From the NCBI GenBank assembly GCA_030272585.1, contig BSYQ01000003.1, positions 6,386,001 through 6,450,000 on the forward strand: a DNA stretch of 64,000 nucleotides, written 5' to 3'. The stretch is from Bryopsis sp. KO-2023 (taxonomy: Eukaryota; Chlorophyta; Ulvophyceae; Bryopsidales; Bryopsidaceae). A program made the translations under genes and the position numbers. The notes below the pieces were generated by a model. The model did no database searches. It was not told where the DNA came from and saw only the letters and a program-made list of their open reading frames with translations. Positions 40,083 to 49,596 of the stretch are shown in pieces (position 1 is the stretch's first letter; each line of letters opens with the position of its first letter).

Positions 40083-42722
40083 ATGGCTGACCGTGAACAC
40101 GCATTGGCAGTGCGCGAGCCTCAAGTTGAAGAGCCAGGGATTGAACCTGAGTTCGATGAGGAATTGCCTGACGCACCCAATGTTGTGTATCAACAAATAA
40201 ACGTCCAGAACATCCACAATGTCCAGCAAGCAGCTGTCGACATAGACATGGGAGCTGATGCGGAAGCCTTAAGAGAGGATGTGGATGCGGTCCATGACCG
40301 TGTGGACGATTTAGCCCACGGGCTAAGGGGTCACCTGCAGCAAGTTGACCAGACACTGGGGCAGAGGCTAGCCCATGCTGAGGCCTCTGTGTCGAACCAA
40401 CTGGCTGGCGCATCAGAGGTGATCGGGCAGGCGCTGGAAACACAGCACCAGCATGCGCAACAGGTTGAGGCCACACAGCATGCGGTGGTGTCGCAACAGC
40501 AGAAGCTGGATTCAGTAGCGGCTCAACATAGTCGATACGAGCAGAGGCTATTACGCCAAGATATCGACCATAGGAAAGAAAGAGCCGAGATCAAAGCTTC
40601 TGTGGATGCAATAACGAGGAGAATGGATGCCGCAGACATTCTAGCGGACTCTCGTTTTGCTGACCTAAAAGAAGCAACTGAAGCATCAGCACTTCAGTTA
40701 AAACAACTCTCCGAGTTATCCCTTGTTCAAGGGCGGAGAATTGAAGGCTTATTAGGAACTGTTGCGGATTCCAACGAAAAAGTCGAACGGACTCTAGAAT
40801 TGTTTCGGGAGTCCTTGCACAAACAAGGTGCTGAGGTGAAGCGTTTGCAGAGCTCAAGAGTAGCAATTCAAAAAGATTTGATTGCCTTGGAGAAAAAGGC
40901 ATCCAAGACCTGGGATCAGCAGCAAGATGCAGCTGATGTGGTTGCCTTAAGATTATCTGGCCTGGAACGAAGCATGGAGGATGTGAGTGGCGGAAGTCAG
41001 AGTGCCCAAAGTGGAAGTGATGCTCGTGCAGTATCACCAGAGCGAGAAGAATCAACTTCTCCTGAGCCTGAGGACTCAGCCTTTGGGATGCCGCTGCCGA
41101 AGAAAGCAGTAAAGCAGTTGGCTGCATCATGGCCGCTACTAGACCAGAGTTTCGCGGTAGGAATGGTTGGGGCAGGAACCTCAACAATACCGGCTCCTCC
41201 AGCAGTACAGGTCGAGGAGGGTGAAATTGTTGCTGCAGAAGCACCACCATGCACTGCAGTGGACAGCGCACCAGACGTTGATTTCACATTCCCTCAATTG
41301 ATACCTCCAAGTACAAGAGCTCAGCCTGGAGTACGCATCTCAGAACCCGACTCTGCCGATGGATCACGTAGACCCACACGAACTAACCCAAGAGTTCTCT
41401 CCTCAGCAGAAGTGTTATATCAAATTGACCTTGAGCGTGCTAAGGCACAGGTCAGAGAAGAGAAAGGAAAAGAACCCATGCAGATCCCCACACGTACTGG
41501 AAGATTGGGACTTGGGTTAAGTGCTTTAGGAGCAAGGGTAGAAAATAATCCCTTTGCTGCACTTGGTTCATATGAGTCTACTGGTGGACCCAGTCGAGTT
41601 CCTCGCATGCGTGGTAACTTTGGAGACCCTGGTGATGACGACCCAGATGATGATGGCGGTGATGATTACCGCGACAGACGAAACCGCCCACCTTCCCGCA
41701 TTCCAGGTGCGCCTGATGGCGGAGGAGGTGGTGGCGGCGGTGGAGATGGTGGAGGCGGTGGACCTCCCGGTGGACCTCCTGATGGAGGTGGAGGTGGAGG
41801 TGGCGCTGGACCAGCAGGCCCAGGACCTCCTAGGCAAGGACAGTGGTTGCCTAGCACCGTCAAGTTGCAAATGCCTCGCGCATTTAACGGAAGTGGAGAA
41901 CCAAAAGCCCGTAAATGGCAAGTGCTCATGACGCGGTACTTGAGAACCTGCGGAGTGCATGAAGCACAGTGGCAGTCGATTATGGCCACTAACCTTTATG
42001 GAGCTGCCTCGGATTGGTTAACGATGCAAGAGTTGAAAATTCACCGAGGTGAAAGACCACCCTTCCGTGACTGGATGGACTTCATGGATGGCTTAGCTAC
42101 AGCTTTCGAATTCTCTAGTGATCGAGATGAAGCGTGGCGTGACCTCCACAAACTCAAGCAGACTGGAACCGTGAAACAGTTCGTCAAAGAGTTTCAGCGG
42201 TTAGTCTTGAGGATTCCAGACCTCGAAGAGGATCACCAGTATTTGCTCTTCGTGGATGGACTTAAAAGTGAAGTTCAGAAGTTAGTCGCAGCAACGGTAC
42301 CTCGAGATGTCGAGGCCGCCATCATATCCGCCGAACGATTGGAAGCCCTTGGAGTTGGAACACAAGGCCAAGGAGGGCAAACCAATCAGAAAAAGAAAGG
42401 AGTCTGGCGTGGTGGAAGAAAGAAGAAAGGCCAGAATCAGGGTCAGCAGCAGCAGAACCCTACACCACCAGCCCAAGCACCACCACAAGCTGCCGCAGGA
42501 GTGCAACAGCAGCAGCAACAGCAACAAGGACGTGGTGGTGGTGGACGTGGACGCGGTGGTGGTAACCGTGGAAGAGGACAAGCCAATCAGGGAAGACAGA
42601 ACCCCCAGGGGGGAGGGGGATATCATTGTTATCTTTGTGGAAAGAAGGGTCATCCTGTGAGGCAATGTCCTAGATTGGAGGAGGTGAAAAACCTCCCCGA
42701 TGTAAAAAAAATGTTAAACTGA
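40083..42722 (+). CDS. gag: Gag, element 1
   Basis: An 879-aa capsid/nucleocapsid precursor that should assemble the virus-like particle in the cytoplasm. The start ATG lies in a strong context (ACCATGG). The N-terminal half is acidic and glutamine-rich with long helical, coiled-coil-like stretches. A glycine/proline run lies around residues 545-590. A Ty3-type gag domain follows (about 605-745), recognisable by WLTMQELK, FVKEFQRLVLRIPD and YLLFVDGL. An RG-rich tail then carries one zinc knuckle, C-x2-C-x4-H-x4-C (Cys849, Cys852, His857, Cys862), for RNA binding. The long coiled-coil N-terminus makes it much larger than a typical Ty3 Gag. The ORF ends right after a GTTAAAC heptamer, and pol continues in the -1 frame. 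Confidence 0.9.
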   Translation: MADREHALAVREPQVEEPGIEPEFDEELPDAPNVVYQQINVQNIHNVQQAAVDIDMGADAEALREDVDAVHDRVDDLAHGLRGHLQQVDQTLGQRLAHAEASVSNQLAGASEVIGQALETQHQHAQQVEATQHAVVSQQQKLDSVAAQHSRYEQRLLRQDIDHRKERAEIKASVDAITRRMDAADILADSRFADLKEATEASALQLKQLSELSLVQGRRIEGLLGTVADSNEKVERTLELFRESLHKQGAEVKRLQSSRVAIQKDLIALEKKASKTWDQQQDAADVVALRLSGLERSMEDVSGGSQSAQSGSDARAVSPEREESTSPEPEDSAFGMPLPKKAVKQLAASWPLLDQSFAVGMVGAGTSTIPAPPAVQVEEGEIVAAEAPPCTAVDSAPDVDFTFPQLIPPSTRAQPGVRISEPDSADGSRRPTRTNPRVLSSAEVLYQIDLERAKAQVREEKGKEPMQIPTRTGRLGLGLSALGARVENNPFAALGSYESTGGPSRVPRMRGNFGDPGDDDPDDDGGDDYRDRRNRPPSRIPGAPDGGGGGGGGGDGGGGGPPGGPPDGGGGGGGAGPAGPGPPRQGQWLPSTVKLQMPRAFNGSGEPKARKWQVLMTRYLRTCGVHEAQWQSIMATNLYGAASDWLTMQELKIHRGERPPFRDWMDFMDGLATAFEFSSDRDEAWRDLHKLKQTGTVKQFVKEFQRLVLRIPDLEEDHQYLLFVDGLKSEVQKLVAATVPRDVEAAIISAERLEALGVGTQGQGGQTNQKKKGVWRGGRKKKGQNQGQQQQNPTPPAQAPPQAAAGVQQQQQQQQGRGGGGRGRGGGNRGRGQANQGRQNPQGGGGYHCYLCGKKGHPVRQCPRLEEVKNLPDVKKMLN

Positions 42723-42755
42723 CCGCCAGGCAGGAAACTGCTTCGTCTGAGCCTG
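42713..42755 (+). promoter_or_regulatory. Predicted -1 frameshift site, gag/pol of element 1
   Basis: G TTA AAC (42713-42719) is in phase with gag, directly before the TGA stop. After a 6-nt spacer, CCAGGC pairs with GCCTGG about 19 nt downstream. The pol frame is open from 42674, so gag and pol overlap by about 49 nt. An in-phase A AAA AAA (42704-42710) just upstream is a second candidate slippery site. Confidence 0.75.
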
Positions 42756-45700
42756 GCCGACGCAAACGTCATAAGCGAAACAGAGTTCGTAGGCGGCGTA
42801 GGAAGCATAGATCAAAAGTAGGTGCCTCGAAAAAGGTTAGTACTCACAGCGGAAAACCTGGGGCGCGGACTAGTACACCGCGTGAAGAGAGAACAGAGAC
42901 ACTCTCCACATCTACCCAATCGGCACATGACAACTGCGATTGGAAAAATGAACAGAAGGAAAGCACACCGGATGAGATGGACGCGCCTCATGCGTCATCT
43001 GCATCTCTTCCCTCTGTTAGTGAATCTGTGGGCTCATTGGAGTCGCAGAGTAGTCTACAGGAGTCCCTGCCTGCAGACGTAGACGATAGTGGGTCAGAAA
43101 CAACCCAGCGGTCTACCACAGAGCGAGTTAATGTGTCAGAAGTTCGATCAACTTCGTCAACCAAGGGTGACACATGCCCTCTGTTAAAAATTCAAGAAGT
43201 GCCTGTGAGAGGGTACGAAGTAAAAGCACGGATCAAGACCACGGACCTTTATGCATTCATTGATTGTGGAAGTACCGCAAACTATATCAATGATAAGGTA
43301 GCGCGTGATCTCGGGTTGTCGATTACACCAAGCTCAAAGAGAGCAATGTTGGCAAACGGAGATATTAAAGAATTGGCTGGCAGCTGTAACAACCTCCGAG
43401 TAAAGATAGGAGGGCTGAAGTGCAAAATGAAAGCGGATCTGTTCCCAGACCTTGGTTATGACCTAATATTGGGCATGCCTTGGTTGCAGAAAGAAAACCC
43501 CCGCATAGACTTTCAGCAGAATGAGATTTCAGTTTGCAAAAACAGCCAAGTGTTTCATCTCCCGTTGCGTCATCCAACCCAAGAGAGTATTGAACCTGAA
43601 CGAAAAGTACAGTCGATACTGCAAGAAGTGCCAGTGACTGAGTGTTCAGCTAAACGAATGATGCGTCATCTCAAAACAGAGACAGCATTCATGGTTGTAG
43701 TGCAAGAGTCTGAAGAGAAAGCTTTAGGCCAACATGAATTGCCTGACGCAATAGAGCGAACACAGCCATTCAACACTGAGGATGAGATTGGCAAACTTAT
43801 TCGTTCAGACACCCCTGCCGAAATTAAAAAGGTGGTAGAAACACACCGTGGTGTGTTCCCTCGTGATTTACCCCCAGGGATCCCTCCGAAGAGAAAAGGT
43901 CATGAGTTTAAGATAGACCTGGAGGATCCAACACCTATCCATCGTCCAATATACAAGCTTTCACCAGCAGAGCTGGATGAAGTGAAAGCACAAGTGGACT
44001 ACCTTCTGGAACAGAAGAAAATCAAACCATCCGAGTCCCCTTGGGGCGCGCCAATCCTATTTGTACCGAAAAAGGATGGAGGCTTAAGGATGTGTGTGGA
44101 TTACAGGTGGATCAATAAGGTGACGGTGAAAAACCGGTATCCTTTACCCCTGCCAGAAGAATTGATGGATAGAGTGTTCAAAGCCAAAGTGTTCTCGAAG
44201 TTAGATCTGCGATCAGGCTATTGGCAATTTCCAGTAAGGCCATCTGATACAGATAAAACAGCGTTCCGCACGAGATACGGTCACTTTGAGTTTTTGGTAG
44301 CGCCTTTTGGGCTAACCAATTGCCCAGCGCAATTCCAAACTCTAGTGCAAGACCTACTCGCAGAGTTTTTAGATGATTTTGTTGTTGTCTTTATCGATGA
44401 CATACTCATCTTCTCTGAAAACATGGAACAGCATGCCGAACACTTAGAGAAAGTCCTGTCGCGACTAGCAGAATATCAGCTTTTTGCTAAGGCAAGTAAA
44501 AGTGAGCTGGCTGTCGCAACAGTAGACTATCTTGGCTACCGCATTAGCGGAAGTGGGTTAAAACCACAGGAACAAAAAGTGAAGGCAGTGAAGGAGTGGA
44601 AGGAACTACAGAGTGTTAGTGATGTACGTAGTTTCCTTGGAATGGTTTCATACTACAGGAAATTCATTCCCCAGTTTGCACATGTTGCTGGACCACTCCA
44701 TGACTTAGTGAAAAAAGACCATCCCTGGAGATGGGGACAGGTTGAGCGTGGCGCATTCAATGAACTGAAAAAGCGTTTAAGTCAAGCTCCCGTCCTTATT
44801 TTTCCAGATGCGTCACTGCCTTACACTGTGATCACTGATGCGTCGAATGAGGCCATCGGTGCCGTGTTAACACAGGATCACGGAGAGGGGCTACAGCCAA
44901 TAGCTTACCTCTCACGTAGATTCAAGCCTGCCGAGCTTAACTATGCACCATACGACAAAGAGTTGTGTGCAATATGTTATGCGATGGTGCAGTGGAGACA
45001 TTATCTAGAAGGTTGTGCGGGTGGAGTAACAGTGTTCACTGACCACCAACCTCTGACGCATATTCTGTCGCAGAGGAACCTTTCTAGAACCCAAGCAAGA
45101 TGGCTTGAGGCGGGGTACCTGACTTCGATCAACCCCAAGATCTCCTATATCAAAGGCAAGGCTAATGTGTTAGCAGATGCTCTCTCCCGCAGTGTTCCTA
45201 AGCCCGTGGAAACTGCGATGAACATTTCCACTTGGCAAGTGCATCAAGCAAGCCAAGACGAGTGGAAACAAGCCCTCCAAGCTGATAACTCCTTGGTGAA
45301 GATATTGCGGAAGCTTGAGAGTGGCGAGGAAGTTGAGGGATATTTCCTCAGAGAGGGAATACTCTGGACGGTCCCAAAGAGAGGATTAGTCGAGAAAGTG
45401 GTGGTTCCTAAAGGCCAGCGCAATAAGATCATGAAGGAGTGCCATGAGACACCTTCAGCAGGCCATACAGGACCAGCGCGAACAGGAGAAATCCTAGCGC
45501 GGCGATATTGGTGGAAGGGGTGGATGAATGAGTTGAAGGCATTTGTGCGCGAATGCCCTGTGTGCCAACAAATAAAGGCTGACACACAGAAGCCTATGGG
45601 CTTACTTCAACCCCTGCCAATACCTGAGCGGAAGTGGGAGCAGATTACCACTGACTTGGTGACAGATCTACCAGCATCCAATGGGTTTAGTGCTGTAGCT

Positions 45701-46717
45701 GTCTTTGTCGATAGACTTACCAAGTTTGTGCATTTCGCCCCATGTACTAAAGAGATTACCGCTGCAGGATACGCCCAACTTTTTATCGAACATGTTTACC
45801 GCAACCATGGCCTACCTAAAGTGATTGTGTCTGATAGAGACCCTCGCTTTACCAGCAAGTTCTGGCAGACGCTTTTTAAAGCTCTGGGTACAGAGATTCG
45901 TATGAGTACAGCTTACCACCCTCAGACGGATGGGCAGAGTGAGGTTACCATACGTACTCTGGAAAATTTCTTAAGGCCATATGCTGAGAGGTATCCCCAT
46001 AAGTGGGTTGAGTATTTACCTACAGCAGAGTTTGCAGCAAACAATGCGGTGAATGCGAGTACAGGGTTCGCACCTGCATATTTGATGTATGGGTACCATC
46101 CAGAAACACCAAACATTGGTGGAACGGCAACGCAATTTCAAGTGGAAGCAGTTAAGACTATGGTAGCACGGATGGCACAGGACTTAGATACCGCAAAAGC
46201 ATATTACTCTAGAGCACAACACAGAATGTGTGTGAGTGCAAACAAGAAGAGGAAAGATATTGCTTTTGAGAAAGGGGATAAAGTCCTGATAAAAAGCCGT
46301 TTTATTCCGTTGGCTGCTTTGAACAAAGTGAGTCCCAAACTGCGCCGTCGATTTGTGGGTCCCTTTGAAATTGTGGAGAAAATATCAAAGGTGGCTTACA
46401 GAGTTCAACTTCCGGAAACATGGCTCATTCACCCAGTGTTTCATGTTTCTAAGTTCAAGCGTTATCACGCCTCGAGTGATAACAGCAGGCAGATACAACC
46501 TCCAGAAGGAGAGTTGATTGGTAGCGAAGTAGAGTATGAGGTCGAAAATATCCTAAGGGCTAGAGGTAAACGCAATCGTGAATACCTAGTGCTGTGGAAA
46601 GGATACGATCTACTTGACGCTACGTGGGAACCTGAAGCTAATCTGGTTAACGCACCAGATATACTTCGCGCATTTAAAGAGAAAGAAAGGAAAGAGTTGC
46701 AGAAAGGAAGAGAATAG
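42719..46717 (+). CDS. pol: Pol with chromodomain, element 1 (made by -1 frameshift)
   Basis: The predicted Gag-Pol fusion is about 2211 aa. The first ATG in the pol frame is only at 42977, but the frame is open from 42674. Domains in order: a basic stretch just after the shift (GRRKRHKRNR); aspartic protease with DCGST at 43262; reverse transcriptase with the FIDD active site at 44390-44401; RNase H with ITDAS at 44831; integrase HHCC zinc domain (HETPSAGH, CPVC at 45554-45565) and D,D,E core (TTDL about 45650, SDRDPRF about 45830, TDGQSE about 45928). The C-terminal chromodomain at about 46526-46650 (EYLVLWKGY, TWEPEANL) should tether the integrase to modified histones, as in chromoviruses. 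All parts look intact. Confidence 0.9.
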   Translation: MTARQETASSEPGRRKRHKRNRVRRRRRKHRSKVGASKKVSTHSGKPGARTSTPREERTETLSTSTQSAHDNCDWKNEQKESTPDEMDAPHASSASLPSVSESVGSLESQSSLQESLPADVDDSGSETTQRSTTERVNVSEVRSTSSTKGDTCPLLKIQEVPVRGYEVKARIKTTDLYAFIDCGSTANYINDKVARDLGLSITPSSKRAMLANGDIKELAGSCNNLRVKIGGLKCKMKADLFPDLGYDLILGMPWLQKENPRIDFQQNEISVCKNSQVFHLPLRHPTQESIEPERKVQSILQEVPVTECSAKRMMRHLKTETAFMVVVQESEEKALGQHELPDAIERTQPFNTEDEIGKLIRSDTPAEIKKVVETHRGVFPRDLPPGIPPKRKGHEFKIDLEDPTPIHRPIYKLSPAELDEVKAQVDYLLEQKKIKPSESPWGAPILFVPKKDGGLRMCVDYRWINKVTVKNRYPLPLPEELMDRVFKAKVFSKLDLRSGYWQFPVRPSDTDKTAFRTRYGHFEFLVAPFGLTNCPAQFQTLVQDLLAEFLDDFVVVFIDDILIFSENMEQHAEHLEKVLSRLAEYQLFAKASKSELAVATVDYLGYRISGSGLKPQEQKVKAVKEWKELQSVSDVRSFLGMVSYYRKFIPQFAHVAGPLHDLVKKDHPWRWGQVERGAFNELKKRLSQAPVLIFPDASLPYTVITDASNEAIGAVLTQDHGEGLQPIAYLSRRFKPAELNYAPYDKELCAICYAMVQWRHYLEGCAGGVTVFTDHQPLTHILSQRNLSRTQARWLEAGYLTSINPKISYIKGKANVLADALSRSVPKPVETAMNISTWQVHQASQDEWKQALQADNSLVKILRKLESGEEVEGYFLREGILWTVPKRGLVEKVVVPKGQRNKIMKECHETPSAGHTGPARTGEILARRYWWKGWMNELKAFVRECPVCQQIKADTQKPMGLLQPLPIPERKWEQITTDLVTDLPASNGFSAVAVFVDRLTKFVHFAPCTKEITAAGYAQLFIEHVYRNHGLPKVIVSDRDPRFTSKFWQTLFKALGTEIRMSTAYHPQTDGQSEVTIRTLENFLRPYAERYPHKWVEYLPTAEFAANNAVNASTGFAPAYLMYGYHPETPNIGGTATQFQVEAVKTMVARMAQDLDTAKAYYSRAQHRMCVSANKKRKDIAFEKGDKVLIKSRFIPLAALNKVSPKLRRRFVGPFEIVEKISKVAYRVQLPETWLIHPVFHVSKFKRYHASSDNSRQIQPPEGELIGSEVEYEVENILRARGKRNREYLVLWKGYDLLDATWEPEANLVNAPDILRAFKEKERKELQKGRE

Positions 46718-47167
46718 GGAAGCAGAGTGTTTGATGGCTAAGGTGGAACTCCTTATAGCAAGGGGGCGCGAAAAAGGATACCTTAGAAAAACTCTGTCGA
46801 CTTCCAAACCAACTCTTTAACTTTAATGCGTTAGGTGCCTAAGTTATTTGGCTGGCGCAGTAAGTGTAGCTTCAGTAGTACTTTAGAAACCGGGCAAACG
46901 ATGTCACATTCGAGATAGTGTGGTTGTTCCGAGAAAACCCCTATCAAGTGACGTGTTGAGGTGGTCTTGACGAGACTCCAACCGAGCGAAACGTTGGTGT
47001 CTCACCCCAATAACCCAACGAGGAAAGTGTACGAGTCACCCAGCCTTATAAGCGCAGCCCTTGAACCATTTTGCCCTAGTGTTTGTGTAAACGGAGCGAG
47101 CTCCTGAGTGAAAAAGAGTCTAAAGACGCACAAACCGTTGTTTATTTCTTTCTTTCCGACGAACATA
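46718..47167 (+). promoter_or_regulatory. Spacer between pol and ORF3, with possible promoter
   Basis: 450 bp without an open frame. CTTATAAGC (TATAAG at 47047-47052) lies about 120 bp before the ORF3 ATG, so ORF3 may have its own transcript. A spliced message from the LTR is the alternative. No consensus acceptor was identified with confidence. Confidence 0.4.
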
Positions 47168-48982
47168 ATGGCTGCTGATACCCCCGCCGCAATTATTGCG
47201 AGGTTGGAAGCGGAGGTAGCTCAAAAAGAAGAGGAGCTGCAGCACTTTACGTCGACCGCAGAGGAAGTGCTGCAGAACAATGAGGCCTTAACCCGGCAGC
47301 TCTCAGAGTTGAGTGACCGGACGAAAGCAGCTGAGGCTGCGAAGGAGGCAGCGGAGAAAGCCAAGGAAAAGGCAGAGGCGGAAAGGAAAGAAGCGGAGGA
47401 CAAGACTAAGGTCTTGGAAGAAAAATTGGAAGCCATGAAGCTGAAGAAGCAGCGGTTCCAATCTCACATGATGGCTAACCATCGTGAGAATGACCTCCGC
47501 AAGCAAGCTCTCGGGGGAATGGTGGATCGATTTACCGCGGTAGAGGAAACGCTGCAGCGAGCTGTAGCAACCGCGTGGAGTGCAGCAGCCAACAACCTTA
47601 AGAAGGAATTGGCAGAACAAGAGCTGCAGATCGATTTGCTGGGAGAGTCCCTCAGAGACGGCTCTGAAAAACTTCAAGTGCAGAGCGAAACAACGGACAA
47701 GATGCTGCGTTTGAACCCGGCGGTACCAGCACCACGGGTACGCGAAGAACTGGATCGCCAAGTCCAAGTTCTGTTGTCAAACGCAACACTTGATCTGGAA
47801 CCGTCCAAGGACGATGATGCGGGAGGCTCAAGCAAGGGCAAGGGGAAAGGGAAAAACAAACGCCCAAGCTCGCCGTGTAGGGATGAAGATCCACACGGAA
47901 AGAGAAGGCGAGAGGACGGTGACGATGAAGGTGGTGAGCCACCGAGGGATCGTATGCCTGGAGATGCAGCAAGAGCCAACTTGTTACTCAAGTTAAAGGC
48001 TGCCGCATTAAAGACTCCAGCACCCTCACAACCAGCGCCAACAGTTCAGACTCCCGGAGATGAGGCTACCGCAATAGCACCGGGGGAGGACCTATTCGAC
48101 ATGAGAGAGGAGGAGCTTTTGGACTTGGATTTTAACGAAGAAATTGACTTCGGCAGTCCACCTCCTAGGCTCGAAGGTCCTAGTTCTGAACTGGAGGACG
48201 GGGAAATCAGGAATGATGAAGGGCCAAGCCAGGTGACAGAGGTTCAGCGTGCGATCCATCCACCGTTGGAGTTAGCTCCAACAGAAGCAGCACTTCGGGC
48301 TTTCCGAGAAAAGGTTAAGCTCAGGAGATTAAGGGCGGCTGCTCAGGACAAAGTGGATGCTGCACCCAGCGAAGTGAACCTGTCACGAGAGGATATCGAG
48401 GAGGCTTGCAACCCCATCACTGCGTTAGAGAAATGGCCGAAGGTCCAATATACGAACCCCAGGGACCGAGCCTTGCAAAATTACCGCGGCAACCGGCACT
48501 TCCACGAGTTGCCCATGTGCATTTGGTGCGGGAGAAGCCCAATGCAAGCAAGTGCTCAGCGGCTGACGCAGAAGAAGTATTCCGTCCTTCCTTGTGGGTA
48601 TCACCTCGTGTGTGATGCTCATTGGTTGGCATACTCGATGCTGGGGCGCATCGTCACGGCGGTCCAAAAAGTCGCGGAAGTGGACAACAAGTCCATCGCC
48701 ACCGTCTCCCCATTCTCTCTACCTGCCCATATGTTGAAGCTGACACGCTCGACGTTCGAAGAAATCCCTCCGTTCCCGGCTGAGCACGAGAAGTTGCCAC
48801 ACTGCAACATGTGTGTGAAGCGGCAGCTCAAGGTGTCCGGCATCACAAGGGATCTGCCATTCCTAAAGTCCAAAAGGGTGGCTGCCGCATTTGATCCCTG
48901 TGTCCGGTATCGTGCAGTGCAGCAAGCGCATGCGCAGGAGCAGCGTGCTATCCAGCAAGCGCAAGCGCAGGAACAGCGTTAA
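47168..48982 (+). CDS. Third ORF of element 1: coiled-coil and zinc-cluster protein
   Basis: 604 aa from the ATG at 47168; the same frame opens earlier but only with a GTG. I do not recognise a family. Residues about 10-200 are a heptad-like, Lys/Glu/Ala-rich coiled coil. A basic patch (KGKGKGKNKR, GKRRRED) around 220-260 looks like a nuclear signal. The C-terminal third has a Cys/His set: Cys451-x2-Cys454, Cys476-x2-His479, Cys482-x2-His485, Cys546-x2-Cys549, able to bind two zinc ions. The end is a doubled QQAxAQEQR motif. There is no signal peptide or membrane segment, so it is not an envelope-like protein despite its position between pol and the 3' LTR. A role in regulation or nuclear transport is a guess. 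It is open in a young element, which favours real function. Confidence 0.7.
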   Translation: MAADTPAAIIARLEAEVAQKEEELQHFTSTAEEVLQNNEALTRQLSELSDRTKAAEAAKEAAEKAKEKAEAERKEAEDKTKVLEEKLEAMKLKKQRFQSHMMANHRENDLRKQALGGMVDRFTAVEETLQRAVATAWSAAANNLKKELAEQELQIDLLGESLRDGSEKLQVQSETTDKMLRLNPAVPAPRVREELDRQVQVLLSNATLDLEPSKDDDAGGSSKGKGKGKNKRPSSPCRDEDPHGKRRREDGDDEGGEPPRDRMPGDAARANLLLKLKAAALKTPAPSQPAPTVQTPGDEATAIAPGEDLFDMREEELLDLDFNEEIDFGSPPPRLEGPSSELEDGEIRNDEGPSQVTEVQRAIHPPLELAPTEAALRAFREKVKLRRLRAAAQDKVDAAPSEVNLSREDIEEACNPITALEKWPKVQYTNPRDRALQNYRGNRHFHELPMCIWCGRSPMQASAQRLTQKKYSVLPCGYHLVCDAHWLAYSMLGRIVTAVQKVAEVDNKSIATVSPFSLPAHMLKLTRSTFEEIPPFPAEHEKLPHCNMCVKRQLKVSGITRDLPFLKSKRVAAAFDPCVRYRAVQQAHAQEQRAIQQAQAQEQR

Positions 48983-49177
48983 GGAGGAGGGAAAAGGAGT
49001 TATCGTCGACCAAGTATGTGCGTGCAGCAGCTGTCAGAGACGTCCGAGCAAGAGACAGGTCCAAGACAGTTGGGTGTGGGTATGGGAGTGGGTGAGTTTT
49101 GTGTTTGTGTTTTTGTGTTTTTGTTTTTCTTTGTGTTTTGGTGTGCGTGGGCGCCCACTTTTTGCGGGGGGGGCGTA
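48983..49177 (+). other. 3' non-coding region with polypurine-like tract
   Basis: It is GT-rich and ends in GCGGGGGGGGCGTA (49164-49177) directly before the 3' LTR, in the place of the plus-strand primer tract. The tract is almost pure G rather than the usual A/G mix. Confidence 0.6.
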
Positions 49178-49596
49178 TGTTAGTCTTTTAGCGCTATACG
49201 AGGTAGTTTGGGATAGAGCCGAGGGTGGCTGACGCATGTGGGTTCGCGAGTAAGACAGATTAGACCCAGAGTTTGGGGCATGCGTCAGCGTACTACACTT
49301 AGGGGTACTTAAGAGGCCCACTCGTTGTTTTGACATTCACTTTATTTTGTAAGAACTCGGGATTCGTGGGATTGGTGTGTTCCCGCTTGTGTGTGTGTTT
49401 GTGTGTGTGTGTCTAAGTGTTTGCCTGACGCAATCACTTATCCAACCAAGTGCTCTAGTAGCGTTCACAACCGCGCTAGCTAGAGAGTTGTCTAAACCAA
49501 CAAACCCCACAAGTATACTTGCGTTAGCCAGCAAGTTATCACGAATCCAATCAACACAGCCGACCACTATTGCGTCACCCACAAGCTTCACTATCA
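49178..49596 (+). repeat. 3' LTR of element 1
   Basis: 419 bp, the same length and, by eye, the same sequence as the 5' LTR, followed by the duplicated TCAGG. After it the Helitron 5' block resumes (GATGACGTAGCTGGAAGAG), matching copy B at about 27536. Confidence 0.95.

Larger units (their letters stand above)
39519..49596 (+). mobile_element. Complete Ty3/gypsy chromovirus-like retrotransposon (element 1)
   Basis: A 10078-bp element with 419-bp LTRs, putative primer site, gag, pol in the -1 frame, a third ORF and a G-rich polypurine-like tract. The target duplication TCAGG is at 39514-39518 and 49597-49601. Copy B of the Helitron shows the uninterrupted site (TCCTCAGGGATGACG at about 27528-27542). 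The LTRs look identical by eye, so the insertion is very recent and all genes are open. Confidence 0.95.

Noticed and set aside
47108..47167. Earlier start for ORF3
   Set aside because: The upstream extension begins with GTG, which is not a normal eukaryotic start. The first ATG is at 47168. The same reasoning moves the start of Gag 2 from 58075 (TTG) to 58135.
47168..48982. An envelope gene, given its place after pol
   Set aside because: No signal peptide, membrane segment or glycoprotein features. The sequence is charged, coiled-coil and zinc-binding.
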